Shown here: positions 1 through 11,038 of the stretch, in pieces
Layout of the letters: every line of letters starts with the position of its first letter
Numbering within the stretch: position 1 is the stretch's first letter
The notes under the pieces: generated by a model
Database searches by the model: none
What the model was told of the DNA's origin: nothing
Seen by the model: only the letters and a program-made list of their open reading frames with translations
Assembly: GCF_032854445.1 (NCBI RefSeq)
Contig: NC_088305.1
Location: 22,852,955-22,916,954, forward strand
Length of the DNA stretch: 64,000 nucleotides
DNA from: Liolophura sinensis
Lineage: Eukaryota > Mollusca > Polyplacophora > Chitonida > Chitonidae
Direction: 5' to 3'
Position numbers and translations under genes: made by a program

Positions 1-76
1 GTGACTCGATCAAGGATTGATCCTGGATCTACCGGTCCCGAAGCGGACGCTCTACCAACTGTGCTTTCCGTTCCGG
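1..76 (-). mobile_element. SINE1 head fragment (tRNA-derived), cut by the window edge
   Basis: The reverse complement reads as a tRNA-like head with an A-box-like stretch (agttggtagagcg) and a weak B-box-like stretch (gatcgagtcac). It matches the head of the full SINE copy at 61273-61608 almost base for base. The body would lie left of the window. Confidence 0.75.
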
Positions 77-224
77 TATTTCAAGAAGAAGTTTGTGATT
101 TCTGTTAACAGAAAACGTAACACAGTAATGGCAACAAACAACGGAAGTGGTCCGGTATGCAGTACTTCTTTTTCGTTGAATAAGCTAGTCAATGAAAGTT
201 CAGCTGACAAATCAAAAGTTCGAG

Positions 225-288
<64 letters not shown>

Positions 289-520
289 CAACTCGTGGAA
301 TATTGAAAAGTTAGGTCGCTGTTGTTATATCACTGACACGGGCAAATTATGGGGCAGATATAACGTCACTTAATACATGTTCTAAATCGTGTACGTGTAT
401 TGTAATTTAGAAAGGAATATGTAGTGTTTTGGGTACGTTTGATAATTAACAGACATGCACACGCCCACAAACGTTCAGCTATAGTCGATGCATCACAAGA
501 TAAGGCACAGTTTAGACAGT
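77..520. other. Non-coding stretch with a (TA)n tract
   Basis: No supportable gene. It holds the (TA)n tract listed separately and, near 370-420, one degenerate unit ('acatgttctaaatcgtgtac') of the 49-bp repeat that forms an array at 32.9-33.4 kb. Confidence 0.5.
225..286. repeat. (TA)n microsatellite
   Basis: About 31 uninterrupted TA units. Apparent open frames running through it (repeated Tyr-Ile) are artefacts of the microsatellite. Confidence 0.97.
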
Positions 521-1840
521 TTCAACTACACTGTGTACTTCTTAACTACAAAGCAGAGTACGACTCCAGCCTACACTGTGTACTTCTTAACATTGCAAAG
601 TGGAGTACGGCTCCCGCCTACACTGTGCACTTATTACACCACAAAGTAAAGTACAACTTCAGCCTAACTGTGTACTTCTCAACACTGGAAAGTAGAGTAC
701 GGCTCCCGCCTAACTGTGTACTTCTCAACATTGCAAAGTAGAGTACGGCTCCCGCCTACACAGTGTACTTCTTTACTCTACAAACTGGAGTACGGTTTCC
801 GCCTACACTGTGCACTTATTACACCACAAAGTAAAGTACGACTGCCACCTACACTGTGTACTTCTCAACACTGGAAAGTAGAGTACGGCTCCCGCCTAAC
901 TGTGTACTTCTCAACATTGCAAAGTAGAGTACGGCTCCCGCCTACACTGTGCACTTATTGCACCACAAAGTAAAGTACGACTGCTGCCTACATTGTGTAC
1001 TTCTCAGCATTGCAAAGTAGAGTACGGCTCCCGCCTACACAGTGTACTTCCTTACTCTACAAACTGGAGTACAGTTTCCCCCTACACTGTGCACTTATTA
1101 CACCACAAAGTAAAGTACGACTCCCTCCCCGCCCCCCCCCCCCCCCCCCCACACACACACAGTGTATTTCTCTACACTATCAAGTAGAATACGACTGCCC
1201 CTTACAGACAGTACTTCTCTACACTATAAAGTAGAGTATGACTGCCGCCTACACTGTGTACTTCTCTACAATACAAAGTAGAGTACGGCTGCCGCCTACA
1301 TTGTGTACTTCTCTACATCACACAGTAATTTACGACTGCCGCGCACTGTGTGCTTCTCTGCACTACAAAGTGCAGTACGGCTGCCGCCTACACTGTCCAC
1401 TTCTCTGCACTACAAAGTAGAGTACGACTGCCGTCTACACTGCGTACTTCTCTACACCACAAAGTAGAGTGCCACTGCCGTCTACACTGTGCACTTCTCT
1501 GCACTGCAAAGTAGAGTACAACTGCCGCCTACACTTCATACTTCTCTACACTACAACGTAGAGTACGACTGTCTCCTACGCTGCGCACTTCTCTACAATA
1601 CAAAGTAGAGTACGACTGCCGCCTACACTGTGCACTTCTCTACACTGCAAAGTGGACTACAACTGCCGCTTACACTGTGTACTTCTCTACACTACATGTT
1701 AGAGTACGACTGCCGCCTACCCTGTGTACTTCTCTACACTACAAAGTACAGTACGGCTGCTGAGTACACTGTGTACTTTTCTACACTACAAAGTAGAGTA
1801 GCCTACACTGTGTACTTCTCTCATTACATTTTAGTGTAAG
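521..1840. repeat. 47-bp minisatellite, about 28 diverged units
   Basis: The unit begins 'cctacactgtgtacttctct' and continues through 'acaaagtagagtacg' and 'actgccg', about 47 bp in all, with substitutions and small indels. A larger block of a few units around 726-840 recurs around 1007-1120, showing higher-order duplication. A C homopolymer (1132-1150) followed by (AC)n interrupts it. The unit length is not a multiple of three, so open frames drift and no protein is implied. Confidence 0.9.
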
Positions 1841-2189
1841 TCTTACATTATTTTATCAGCTGTGAGGATGTCGCATAATATACAGTTGTTTTTAGTTCTG
1901 TCCACCCTTCGGTTATTTAACTATTTCACCACTGTGATCAAAAACACTGGACCCCGCAGCAAAATTTCCAGCTCGACAAAGTACGTATTAAGTTTGCTGA
2001 GTTTAAAAATAATATAGGATGACACCCAATAGACAAAATGTAGACAAAACATGCAATCGGGAGGTAAAATAATCGCGTTTATCGACGTTTTATAAACCCT
2101 ATAAAAGGCATTTTACTAGGAATTAAAAATAAAAGTTGGTAAAACATGGTGGGAAGAATCTCAATGCATTTATTTATTTTTTTGAAAAG
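1841..2189. other. Spacer, nothing recognised
   Basis: AT-rich sequence between two tandem arrays. I see no open frame, RNA gene or known repeat. Confidence 0.4.
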
Positions 2190-2556
2190 TATATTTACAT
2201 GTACGGTCTTCTTCAATGATTACGACTATGGGTTGCACCAGGCACACGGTATATTTGCATGTACAGTCGACATCCATGACTACGACAATGAGTTGTACCA
2301 AGCACACGGTATATTTACATGTACAGTCGACATCCATGACTACGACTATGGGTTGTACCAAGCACATGGTACATTTACATGTACAGTCGACGTCCATGAT
2401 TACGACTATGGGTTGTACCAAGCACACGGTATATTTACATGTACAGTCGACGTCCATGATTACGACTATGGGTTGTACCAAGCACACGGTATATTTACAT
2501 GTACAGTCGACGTCCATGACTACGAAAATGGGTTGTACCAAGCCCACGATATATTG
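2190..2556. repeat. 60-bp satellite, first array (about 6 units)
   Basis: The unit runs tacgactatgggttgtacca / agcacacggtatatttacat / gtacagtcgacgtccatgac. It is exactly 60 bp, so the same reading frame recurs in every unit. Several frames on both strands stay open for over 100 codons because the unit has no stop in them. Same family as 3326-4410. Confidence 0.93.
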
Positions 2557-3325
2557 TTACGACCCAAACTGTCTGTATTATAAAGAGATGGCTTGTTCGA
2601 AATACACGACAGTTTAGCGGAAACAAAAAAGTAACCAAAATCAGCAGATTTTATTTTACAACAGTTTATTAGCTTAACAAGAACAGATAATAAAACTTAT
2701 ACAAATACTAAAGTACTTAAGTTTAACAAGAAAGGATAGCAGTATCTATACAAATACTAAAGTACTTACGGTGTCAAGTCCAAACAGACGCATATATTCC
2801 ACAATATATATACCACACAGGCATAAATGCTCAGAGGCAAATTCACAAGAGGGAAAATCCACAGTATAACTGAGTGTATGACGAAATATACACAAAATTC
2901 TACACAGAGGGTCCGTGTACTAATAAGGACTGTGTACACAAGAGCACGAATCAAATATACAAGTTCAGACTGAACAAGTGCTCGGTGGTGATGTAACAAA
3001 GCCAGAGGCTATAAAGACGCCAAAATTCAGCACAAAAGGCCCACTAAAGTAATACACAGCGAAAGCATCCAAAACTCTCAATATTTCTCCGTTCTCTTTT
3101 CTCTGTTCTCTCCGTTTAACCTGCTTTCATAGGTCTTCTATAGCCTGGTAGAATTGTCTAGAATAAGAAAATTCCTGAACACTTGATGTAAATAAACAGG
3201 CATCGAACTGAGCACATTCTGGAATATTCTAAGGTAGAGGTAGACAGCAGGCGCTGAACTCAGCGTATGTAAACAGTGGCAAGCTAAATTTAGAAACTGA
3301 CGGCAGTCGTGCACATAACAATATT
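2557..3325. other. Spacer between the two 60-bp arrays
   Basis: It contains a short two-unit direct repeat around 2671-2770 sharing 'tacaaatactaaagtactta'. No gene is supportable. The sequence separates two arrays of one satellite, so it may be an insertion into a single older array. Confidence 0.4.
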
Positions 3326-4410
3326 TACATGTACAGTCGACGTCCGTGACTACGACTATGGGTTGTTCCAAGCACACAGTATATTTACATGTACAGTCGA
3401 CGTCCATGATGACGACTATGGGTTGTTCCAAGCACACGGTATATTTACATGTACAGTCGACGTCCATGATGACGACTATGGGTTGTACCAAGCACACTTT
3501 ATATTTATATGTACAGTCGACGTCCATGATGACGACTATGGGTTGTTCCAAGCACACAGTATATTTACATGTACAGTCGACGTCCATGATGACGACTATG
3601 GGTTGTTCCAAGCACACGGTATATTTACATGTACAGTCGACGTCCATGATGACGACTATGGGTTGTACCAAGCACACTTTATATTTATATGTACAGTCGA
3701 CGTCCATGATGACGACTATGGGTTGTACCAAGCACACTTTATATTTATATGTACAGTCGACATCCATGATGACGACTATGGGTTGTACCAAGAACACGGT
3801 ATATTTACATGTACAATCGACGTCCATAGCTACGACTATGGATTGTATAAAGCACACGGTATATTTGCATTTTAAAGCGACGTCTGTGACTACGACTATG
3901 GGTTGTACCAAACACATGGTATATTTACATGTTCAATGGACGTCCATGATCACGACTAAGGGTTGTACCAAGCACACTGTATATTTACATGTACTGGCGA
4001 CCTCTATGGCCACGACTATGGGTTGTACCAAGCACATGGTATATTTACATATACAGTCGACGTCCATGATTACTACCATGGGTTGTACCAAGAACACGGT
4101 ATATATACATGTACAGTCGACGTCCATGACTACGACTATGGGTTGTACCAAGCACACGGTATATTTACATGTACAGTCGACGTCCATGACTACGACTATG
4201 GGTTGTACCAAGCACACGGTATATTTACATGTACAGTCGACGTCCATGACTACGACTATGGGTTGTACCAAGCACACGGTATATTTACATGTACAGTCGA
4301 CGTCCATGACTACAACTATGGGTTGTGCAAAGCGCACGGTATATTTACGTGTACAGTCGACTTCCATGAACACGACTACGGGTTGTTCCAAGCACACAGT
4401 ATATTTAGCA
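3326..4410. repeat. 60-bp satellite, second array (about 18 units) with a 180-bp higher-order repeat
   Basis: Same unit as 2190-2556. Positions 3361-3540 and 3541-3720 are identical 180-bp blocks of three units, distinguished by 'cacacagt', 'cacacggt' and 'cacacttt'. Units from about 4081 to 4320 are nearly identical to one another, while edge units are diverged, as unequal exchange would produce. A plus-strand frame is open for 361 codons with a 20-residue period, and other frames on both strands are also open, so coding is not supported by openness alone. Confidence 0.95.
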
Positions 4411-4485
4411 CTTGTTTTTGTATCTCATTAATTCATGTTGCCTTCTTTCTGTTGTTTCTACAACACATGGGGATGTGGTACGAAG

Positions 4486-4594
4486 TGCCATTTATACCCC
4501 GCAAACCTCTTCCCAAGGATTACGTTTACAACGATTTTATCCACACCTACTCTGACATGCCTAACATCACAGTGTCCATTCGTTTAGTTGGGAG
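4486..4594 (+). CDS. Candidate internal exon (weakly lipocalin-like)
   Basis: A pyrimidine-rich tract ('tgccttctttctgttgtttc') is followed by an open frame ending at a good 5' splice site, ggag|gtgagt (4594/4595). The first AG after the tract ends at 4485. The frame running from just before that AG reads GMWYEVPFIPRKPLPKDYVY and then a short strand-like stretch. The GxWYE pattern recalls the start of lipocalins, but if the AG at 4484-4485 is the acceptor the WYE part would be intronic. Only about 36 codons are available, no flanking exon was found and a satellite lies immediately upstream. This is a candidate exon of an unidentified gene; the family hint is an inference. Confidence 0.25.
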
Positions 4595-5937
4595 GTGAGT
4601 TGTTAAATTATTTATAAATTTAATCAAATTTACAAAACATTAGTCAATTATGTCGTTGTTTTCGTTGAACCTTGAAAATGTGACGGCACTGTCGATGTCA
4701 GCGCGCTCTAATCGGATAGGACGTCACACATGGAGTCTACTACATGATGATTCAGTGAGGAAGCACAATAACTATGGTCGTCTTGACAATGTCGTTACTT
4801 AACACGAATGGTGTTTAAAATACTGAATAAAGCTATGGACACGATTAGGTGTCGAAATATGATACATTTGCTTGATATAGTACATGCATCTCCATATGAA
4901 CACAATCTTCGGCTGAATTTATCACTTGAAAAAAGTGCTCTAGTCTCTTTACATAAACACATGGAGTAGATCTGTACAAATTCAAGTACGTGTTGTAAAC
5001 TTTTACGGAATTGATTCACCATCGATTTGTGCACACTTATTTTAGCTGTAACTCTGCGTCATGTTGATGTATATTTGATGGGAATGTTTACCTTTACAGT
5101 AGTTTAGCTGCTACACTAATAAAAAGAATGTCTGTTGTCTGCGTGATGCTAGAGTGTATTGTTATTATAACAGAATATTCAGTCATATTCAGCATAACAT
5201 CCTGTTGTTCTAATAGAATCTTTATGTTCAAGCAGTAGGATATGTATGCTATATTTAACAGAATAATGTGCTGCAATAACAGAACACATTCTAGCTTCAC
5301 CGAGACAGCAGACTTTCTGGTAAACTTAACAGATTAACTTTTTGAGTGTGTAAAGCATTAAGCGATGCTGTTGTACTTTCATAGCGCCTTGTTTATGTAA
5401 CTACGAAACTGGCTGGGAATTTACAGCCTCAAGAAGGGTTTATCTACAGCAAAGTGTACTGTTTAACATTATGGATTAGGAAAAAGTGTTCATTTCCTGT
5501 GCAAGATTATGATCTTCCAACATATCCACGTGTAGAGCTTGTGTTATGTGTCAAGTGCTGACAAAAGGCAATTTTGGTAGCGAGTATGATCGATTTTACA
5601 GATAGCTGAATATAGGCTGCTGGTTAAAGGAAATATAGAAGAATGATAACACGTGAACAAAGCTGTTTCCGCTGTCATCATGGGGACATGGTTATGCCTT
5701 TTAGCCATGTGATCGTGGTCTATGGGTGAAGCCACATCGTGTTTCCGGTTTCTGAAAATTCCAGATTATAAGTTGATTTATATAGTTCCCAAGCACGTCA
5801 GAAAACAGTCTGTATCCAGACCTCCTCCAAAAAAACTCAGGCTGTATTATATGCTGATTTTTGCTGTTAAATCTGTACATGTACATGTATGTCATGACAT
5901 CAGTTCAGTGTTTCATTTCTACCTGTTGCAGTTGAAT
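4595..5937. other. Non-coding stretch, nothing recognised
   Basis: Short open frames exist on both strands, but none has repeat-family, motif or splice support. It could be intron if the 4.5-kb candidate exon is real. Confidence 0.4.
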
Positions 5938-6090
5938 GGGCCTCCATGGCTCAGTTGGTTAACGCGCTAGCGCAACGTAATGACCAAGGAGCCTCTCACC
6001 ATGCGGCCGCTGTGAGTTCAACTTAAGCTCATGCTGTCTTTCTCTCCGGCCGTACGTGGGAATGTCTGTCAGCACCCTGGGGATGGCAAA
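5938..6090 (+). mobile_element. SINE2 head copy (tRNA-derived)
   Basis: It starts 'gcctccatggctcagttggt', followed by 'gctagcgcaacgtaatgacc', a B-box-like 'gtgagttcaac', and then the body text 'ctctccggccgtacgtggga'. The tail is missing. Other copies of the family in this window supply the full structure: tRNA-like head, body, and a tail with (aaat)n. Confidence 0.85.
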
Positions 6091-7470
6091 TTTTACCAAA
6101 ATTTTGCTTTCTGTTTAACAGTTCTAGCATACGACGGTCTCTATTTAACAAGTTTAAGCACCCAACGTTCTCTAAAAGTTTTTAGCACGCGATGCATTCT
6201 ATTTAACAAGTTTTATCACACGACACTCTCTGTTTGACAGTTTCCTTAGCACCTTTGTTTGTTTTTGACTGTCAGGTATGCGTGAAGTACAACAAGGAAG
6301 ATGTTTCTGCTACCAACTGGGGAACTATATGAGAATACCATGCAAGAACATAAACAAGGGAAGAAACTTTTATAACATAACTCGTAATCACCTCCCTTTA
6401 TCCCTTTACCCTCGGAAATTTCACATAAAAAATTACAATATGAACTATTTTATTGAAAAATAAAACTGCTTTTGTTTTCCATAATATGCACATTTGTCTT
6501 TTCTTTTTTAACAGCAAACTTTAAATGTAACAATTTTATTGTTCCACATGGAAATAGAGTGTGTATAGTATTGTGTTTATGATTTTAATTCAAAGGATAG
6601 TACTTACAGGTGCTTGAGTACATACTTGCGACTAAAAAATGATATCTAGAAAACTTCGGTGTCAAATACCAGTAGGCAACCAAATGGACGTTCTGGATCA
6701 ACAATCGCAAGACGAATGTCCAAAACACCATTCAAAAGGACTAAAGTATATAAAGTACGAAATTTGAACGGATTAGAGACTGTCAGCATTTTCCCGTTAA
6801 TAGTGGACGGTACTGAGAACAAGTTATCCACAAACTGGTATATGTGCTTGCCTTTAATTGGTCGGTCACACGAGGCGCGGGTTTACACCTGGCCTTTAAT
6901 AGAAAATTGACATATTCACTAGAACTTGGTGCCGAAAAGCAGCTGCTGGCATACGTTCGGACGATTGTGCAATCTCTTTGTTTTTGAAAACACAAATATT
7001 GTGTACATAACTCTACATAAACCGCGCGAAAGCTCGTCAGTTACTTGTCAAAGGCCGGTCGCTTTAAGCAACAATCAAGCGAAATCAAATAAATGAAGTA
7101 TAGCCTTTGGTTTTCTGATTGGTACGTGTACAACTGTGATCTCCCTCAAAGTCAAAGAGTAGCTAACTGGTATGGGAACGGAAAGAAATGGGATAAAAGT
7201 TAGGAGAATGGGGTTACACCTGAATATTTACAGAGGTATGTCGAGAAGTGGCCAGCAATGCCCTTCTGAACAATTCAGGGGTATACTGCTATGACATTAA
7301 GGTTACCTGCGAGTCTGTGTTTGACTCCATTCTTCCTTTGTCCCTATTTGACACGGCTTAACAATCAATCCGTCACAATAATCCCCAGAACACATTGAAT
7401 ATACTAAACATATCGTGCCTAAACACTATTGGAATCATGTGTAACTGTGTTGTATTTTCCTGTAAGACAA
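6091..7470. other. Non-coding stretch with one low-copy dispersed repeat
   Basis: No supportable gene. About 6680-6755 resembles 48400-48465; both share 'cgttctg', 'aatcgcaaga' and 'tccaaaaca'. This suggests an old dispersed element and explains similar short open frames at the two places. Confidence 0.35.
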
Positions 7471-7572
7471 TTTATTTATTTATTTGATTGGTGTTTTACT
7501 CCGTACTCAAGAATATTTCACTTATACTACGGAGCTCAGCACTATGGTGGGAGGAAACCGGACAGAGCCCCT
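7471..7572 (-). mobile_element. SINE2 tail copy
   Basis: It begins with a (ttta)n tail, then 'gattggtgttttactccgta' and the 'cagcactatggtgggaggaa' block, and stops within the body. Orientation is minus, since the tail is on the left. Confidence 0.85.
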
Positions 7573-7870
7573 TCGGATGACACGGCTTGAAGTACTCATT
7601 GTATGCCTCGTTTGCATATGTAGCCCTTTTGGAAATGATTCTAGTCACATGTCAGCTGATTTAAAATAATGCCATGCATAAAACATAGATCATTCTATCT
7701 GCAAATTCTTCAGTTTATGGTATTCACCTTCGATTGTTCATATGTATAGTGCTGACTAGTTGTTACAAGTGTGTAGATGCGTTTGACAAAGTCGCATTCT
7801 CCTGTTTTATGAACAGCAGCCTCAGCAAATAATTGGCTGCTGGCTTTCCGTCCTTTTTTGCTGATCTCTG

Positions 7871-8110
7871 ATTTATTTATTTATTTTATTGGCGTTTTAC
7901 GCCGTACTCGAGAATACTTCACTTATACGACGGTGGTCAGCATTATGGTGGAAACCGAGCAGGGCCCGGGGGAAACCCCCGACCATCCGCAGGTTACTGG
8001 CAGAAATTCCCACGTACGACCCGAGAGGAAGCCAGTATAACCTGGACTTGAACTTACGGGGATCGCATGGTGGGAGCTCCCTGCGTCATTGCACCGCGCG
8101 GCGTGCTAAC
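7871..8110 (-). mobile_element. SINE2, nearly full length
   Basis: From left to right on the plus strand: (ttta)n, 'ttttattggcgttttacgcc', the 'cagcattatggtgg' block, 'ccgaccatccgcaggttact', 'cccacgtacg' and a decayed tRNA-like head ending near 8110. Together with the head copy at 5938 this defines the family as about 240-260 bp with a tRNA-derived promoter region. Confidence 0.88.
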
Positions 8111-8430
8111 TGTTCACTTGGAAGGACTTTTTAAAATTTTGTTTCCTACCCCACACAGAGCAATAATCAACATTTTCTCATAGAGAAAAATGCCTCTGCC
8201 TGGTGTAAGTGCTTCATCAAACACACGAACACCCATGTTATATTTCAAATCTAAATGTGACTTTTACTTTCATTTACTTTTTCTTTCGTTGTACTTTCAA
8301 GATGTTCTGCTAAAAAGCTTCACTGCGTTTACGTCAACTATATTTCTAACCAAACAAATACTTAGTTGATTGTCAGGGTGAGAAAAGCTAAACAGTTTTT
8401 TTATGTATTTACCTAGCATCGAAATTCATT
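8111..8430. other. Spacer, nothing recognised
   Basis: AT-rich, with no open frame or repeat that I can support. Confidence 0.35.
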
Positions 8431-8611
8431 GCAGATAACGGCTCAGCTCCGTCTCATGAATGTAGTAGTGCCAGTGCAGATAACGGCTCATATCAGTCTC
8501 ATGAATGTAGTGATGCCAGTGTAGATAACGGCTCAGATCAGTCTCATGAATGTAGTGGTGCCAGTGTAGATAACGGCTCACATCAGTCTCATGAATGCGG
8601 TAGTGCAGTGG
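8431..8611. repeat. 45-bp tandem repeat, 4 units
   Basis: The unit starts 'gcagataacggctcagctcc' and ends 'gtagtagtgccagt'. Four copies differ at a few positions. The minus strand stays open through it because the unit is 15 codons long without a stop. Confidence 0.92.
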
Positions 8612-8940
8612 GATGATCATGGCAGTGTATAGGCCTAAGACTGGGTGATTGGAGAAAGAGTCGCCAAGTATCAACTAAGGATTTATAACGTGTAATTAAG
8701 AAATCTCATCATCAAAATGGAATAAACACTAAAAGGTTTTACCGATAATGCATCAAACTTGTTCTGACATTTATTGGACAGTCTCAGTTAAAATTGTTGT
8801 AAATTTCACTCTCCACCAAAGTGTCTTCAAAAACAGAATAAGAGTTGTAGGACAGGTTTCTTCTTCTGCTACATAGTAATTTCCAAATCATCTTCACTGT
8901 GTGATGGACAAGAATCGGGAGGTCCAGACAAGGCTTTGGT

Positions 8941-9178
8941 TCAAAAACTGGTGTCAATCTGTGCCTCCACAGTTGAACTTTCGGTCTGTGCTCTGGTCGT
9001 GGTTTCAGTTTTCTGCAAAAGACTGTTTAAGTCCTGTATTGCCTCCTTTATGTTATCCGGTTTCGTTTCCTGGCGTCTGACCATTTCATGGCTCGCCTTT
9101 TCAAGGGGTTTCTTCTTCGCTTCAGCAGCTAAGTGTTGAGGTATAGCTACTGCGACTTTGACAAGATTTTCCCTTTGT
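8941..9178 (-). CDS. Candidate terminal exon, Lys/Glu/Gln-rich protein end
   Basis: On the minus strand a frame is open for about 78 codons to a TGA at 8941-8943, closed upstream by a stop at 9181-9183. It has no early ATG (its only Met leaves 47 codons), so it is easy to miss. The translation has the look of real protein: charged and helix-forming, with stretches such as HLAAEAKKKPLEKASHEMVR and DNIKEAIQDLNSLLQKTETT, suggesting a short coiled coil, ending AQIDTSF. A pyrimidine-rich stretch ('tttattgttctgtctcatag' on the minus strand) lies just upstream, but that AG would place a stop in this frame, so the acceptor would have to be the AG a few bases later (aaacaaag). No partner exon was found and the family is unknown. 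Confidence 0.4.
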
Positions 9179-9254
9179 TTTTACTATGAGACAGAACAAT
9201 AAATCGATGATCCACGTCTTTTTAATGTTTGCATCGAACAGTAAAAAACAATTG

Positions 9255-9257
<3 letters not shown>

Positions 9258-9289
<32 letters not shown>

Positions 9290-9290
9290 A
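9258..9290. repeat. (ATA)n microsatellite
   Basis: About 11 uninterrupted AAT/ATA triplets. Confidence 0.95.
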
Positions 9291-9312
9291 CGTCATAATT
9301 CATTATAATGAA

Positions 9313-9449
9313 GTACGTGGGAAGGTCTCCCAGCAACCTGCGGATGATCGTGGGTTTCCCCCGGGCTGCTGGCGCTGGCTGGCCGCTGTCATATAAGTAA
9401 AATATTCTTGTGTACGGCCTAAAACAACAATCAAATAAATAAATAAATC
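9313..9449 (+). mobile_element. SINE2, 3' half
   Basis: It begins at the 'gtacgtgggaaggtc' body block, continues through 'cctgcggatgatcgtgggtt' and the degenerate 'aaaatattcttg', and ends 'caatcaaataaataaataaa'. Plus orientation; the tRNA-like head is missing. Confidence 0.85.
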
Positions 9450-10060
9450 ATTATAATGAAATTATTTCATTGGGGAAGTCTACTATTTATCTACATTATT
9501 AACCTTTTCAGACTGTTCGAACAGCAGGTGTACAAATTAAGAAGAGAGCATGGAGAGAAAAGTTATTGGGAATTTTAAAGATGAGGTTACTGCAGCGTGG
9601 AGGAGTGAGGTAAACTGAGTTTTCAGCACGAAACATATGTTGGAAATGGCGCAACAAGTGCACTGAACAACAAGAAAATAATGCGCTGGCACCTCAAACA
9701 AACACTATGTCATATATACGCCTTTACAGACATCATGATATTATCAAAATGGAAAGTATATATACTGGTAGAGCATATAACACAGCAAAGGCTGGATACC
9801 GTTAATATTGTTCTTGTGAATGTGGAAATGACAACCCGTGCAATACTGCATGTGTAATGGGCTATCTTTTTCTGCTCTTATTTAAGCAGTATTTATTGTA
9901 TTCAACTATCACCATGCAATTTTTTCATGTCATAACAGTAATAAACACATGTAGAATACTACAAAAGATGGTTGAATACCATCAATATTGGTATTATGAA
10001 AAGCAGAAATAATCCACTGAGTCCGCTCAATGCTTTGCATCTTATATCATCTTACACCTC
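9450..10060. other. Non-coding stretch, nothing recognised
   Basis: No long open frame, RNA gene or repeat that I can support. Confidence 0.35.
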
Positions 10061-10061
10061 A

Positions 10062-10436
10062 CAGGATAAAGCCGGGAACACACTAGGCGCTCTTTTTTTC
10101 GCTCGTACAGGCCTATTTTATAAATTTCTAAAATAATCCGCCAAGTGTGTCCGCGCCGATCTTGTCTACTCGAAATTCGCTTGTTTCAAACATATCAAAT
10201 ACCAACGAAGAAATACGCCGGCGATTCACTCCGCGAGGTGTGTCCGCTCCAGCGAATTTTAGCGATCGAGCTGGCCAATCAAACAAAACGGAATTGTGCT
10301 GAGGTATGACATGGTTTACTAGGTCACATGACATTACCTAATGACCACGATCAACGGAAAAATCCGCCTAGATTGTTAGCCTATTCATGTTCGCCCCAAC
10401 AAGCGAAAGTCCGCCTAGTGTGTTCATGGCTTTAAA
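10062..10436. mobile_element. MITE-like element with about 23-bp terminal inverted repeats
   Basis: The left end (ataaagccgggaacacacta, then ggcg) is the reverse complement, with two mismatches, of the right end (cgcctagtgtgttcatggct, then tta). The 375-bp interior has no transposase. I cannot define a target-site duplication, so the superfamily is open. A second, left-truncated copy lies at 18482-18717, where segmental copy 2 starts inside the element. Confidence 0.65.
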
Positions 10437-10914
10437 GGCATTCAGAATTCAAAGGTATTTATTCTCTGTGTAGTTATTAATTATAATAAAATACATGTAT
10501 GGAATGAAAATGTACGAACATGTGTCAGTCGTAAAACGTTAATAATTATTGAAATACTCATTTATGGACAATATAGGTTATTAATTGTACCATACCCAAA
10601 GTAACGTACACTCTTTACGCACAGTTTATGTGTCATTATAAATTTAGGCGTTGGATCAATAAAGCTAAGACTCTGCGTGGCTATTGCAGACCCTAGCCAG
10701 ACAATTTTAGAAAAAGGTTGGGTCATAAGGGATTTATATGTACATGAAAACCAACTTATGGAGTAGGGGTAACTAGCACGATCTATGCGTTTTATATATT
10801 TTTAAAATGAATATTAAATGCATTTTGCGACAGACAAAAAAGAAATTACTACCGGGTAAGTAGTGATGCTGTTTTTTTTTTGTATGTATGTGTGTACCGC
10901 TATACATCACATAG

Positions 10915-11038
10915 GACATCTCGCTGCCTCGCTACCTCGACCTTTCTAACACAGGACGAGGCATATGTCACCTCGCTTCGCTATCTGGTCACCTCCCTGT
11001 CTCACCATGTATTAGAAAGTTCGAGGCAGCGAGATGTC
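10915..11038. repeat. Long imperfect hairpin with perfect 17-bp arms
   Basis: 'gacatctcgctgcctcg' (10915-10931) is the exact reverse complement of 11022-11038. Inside it a second register pairs 'cctcgacctttctaaca' with 'tgtattagaaagttcgagg'. The copy at about 19197-19321 has one change in the right arm. It could be a small inverted-repeat element or a structured transcript; no function is implied. Confidence 0.8.

Noticed and set aside
3346-4431. 361-codon open frame as a repetitive protein gene
   Set aside because: The 60-bp unit is stop-free in several frames on both strands, and there is no start context, splice structure or flanking domain.
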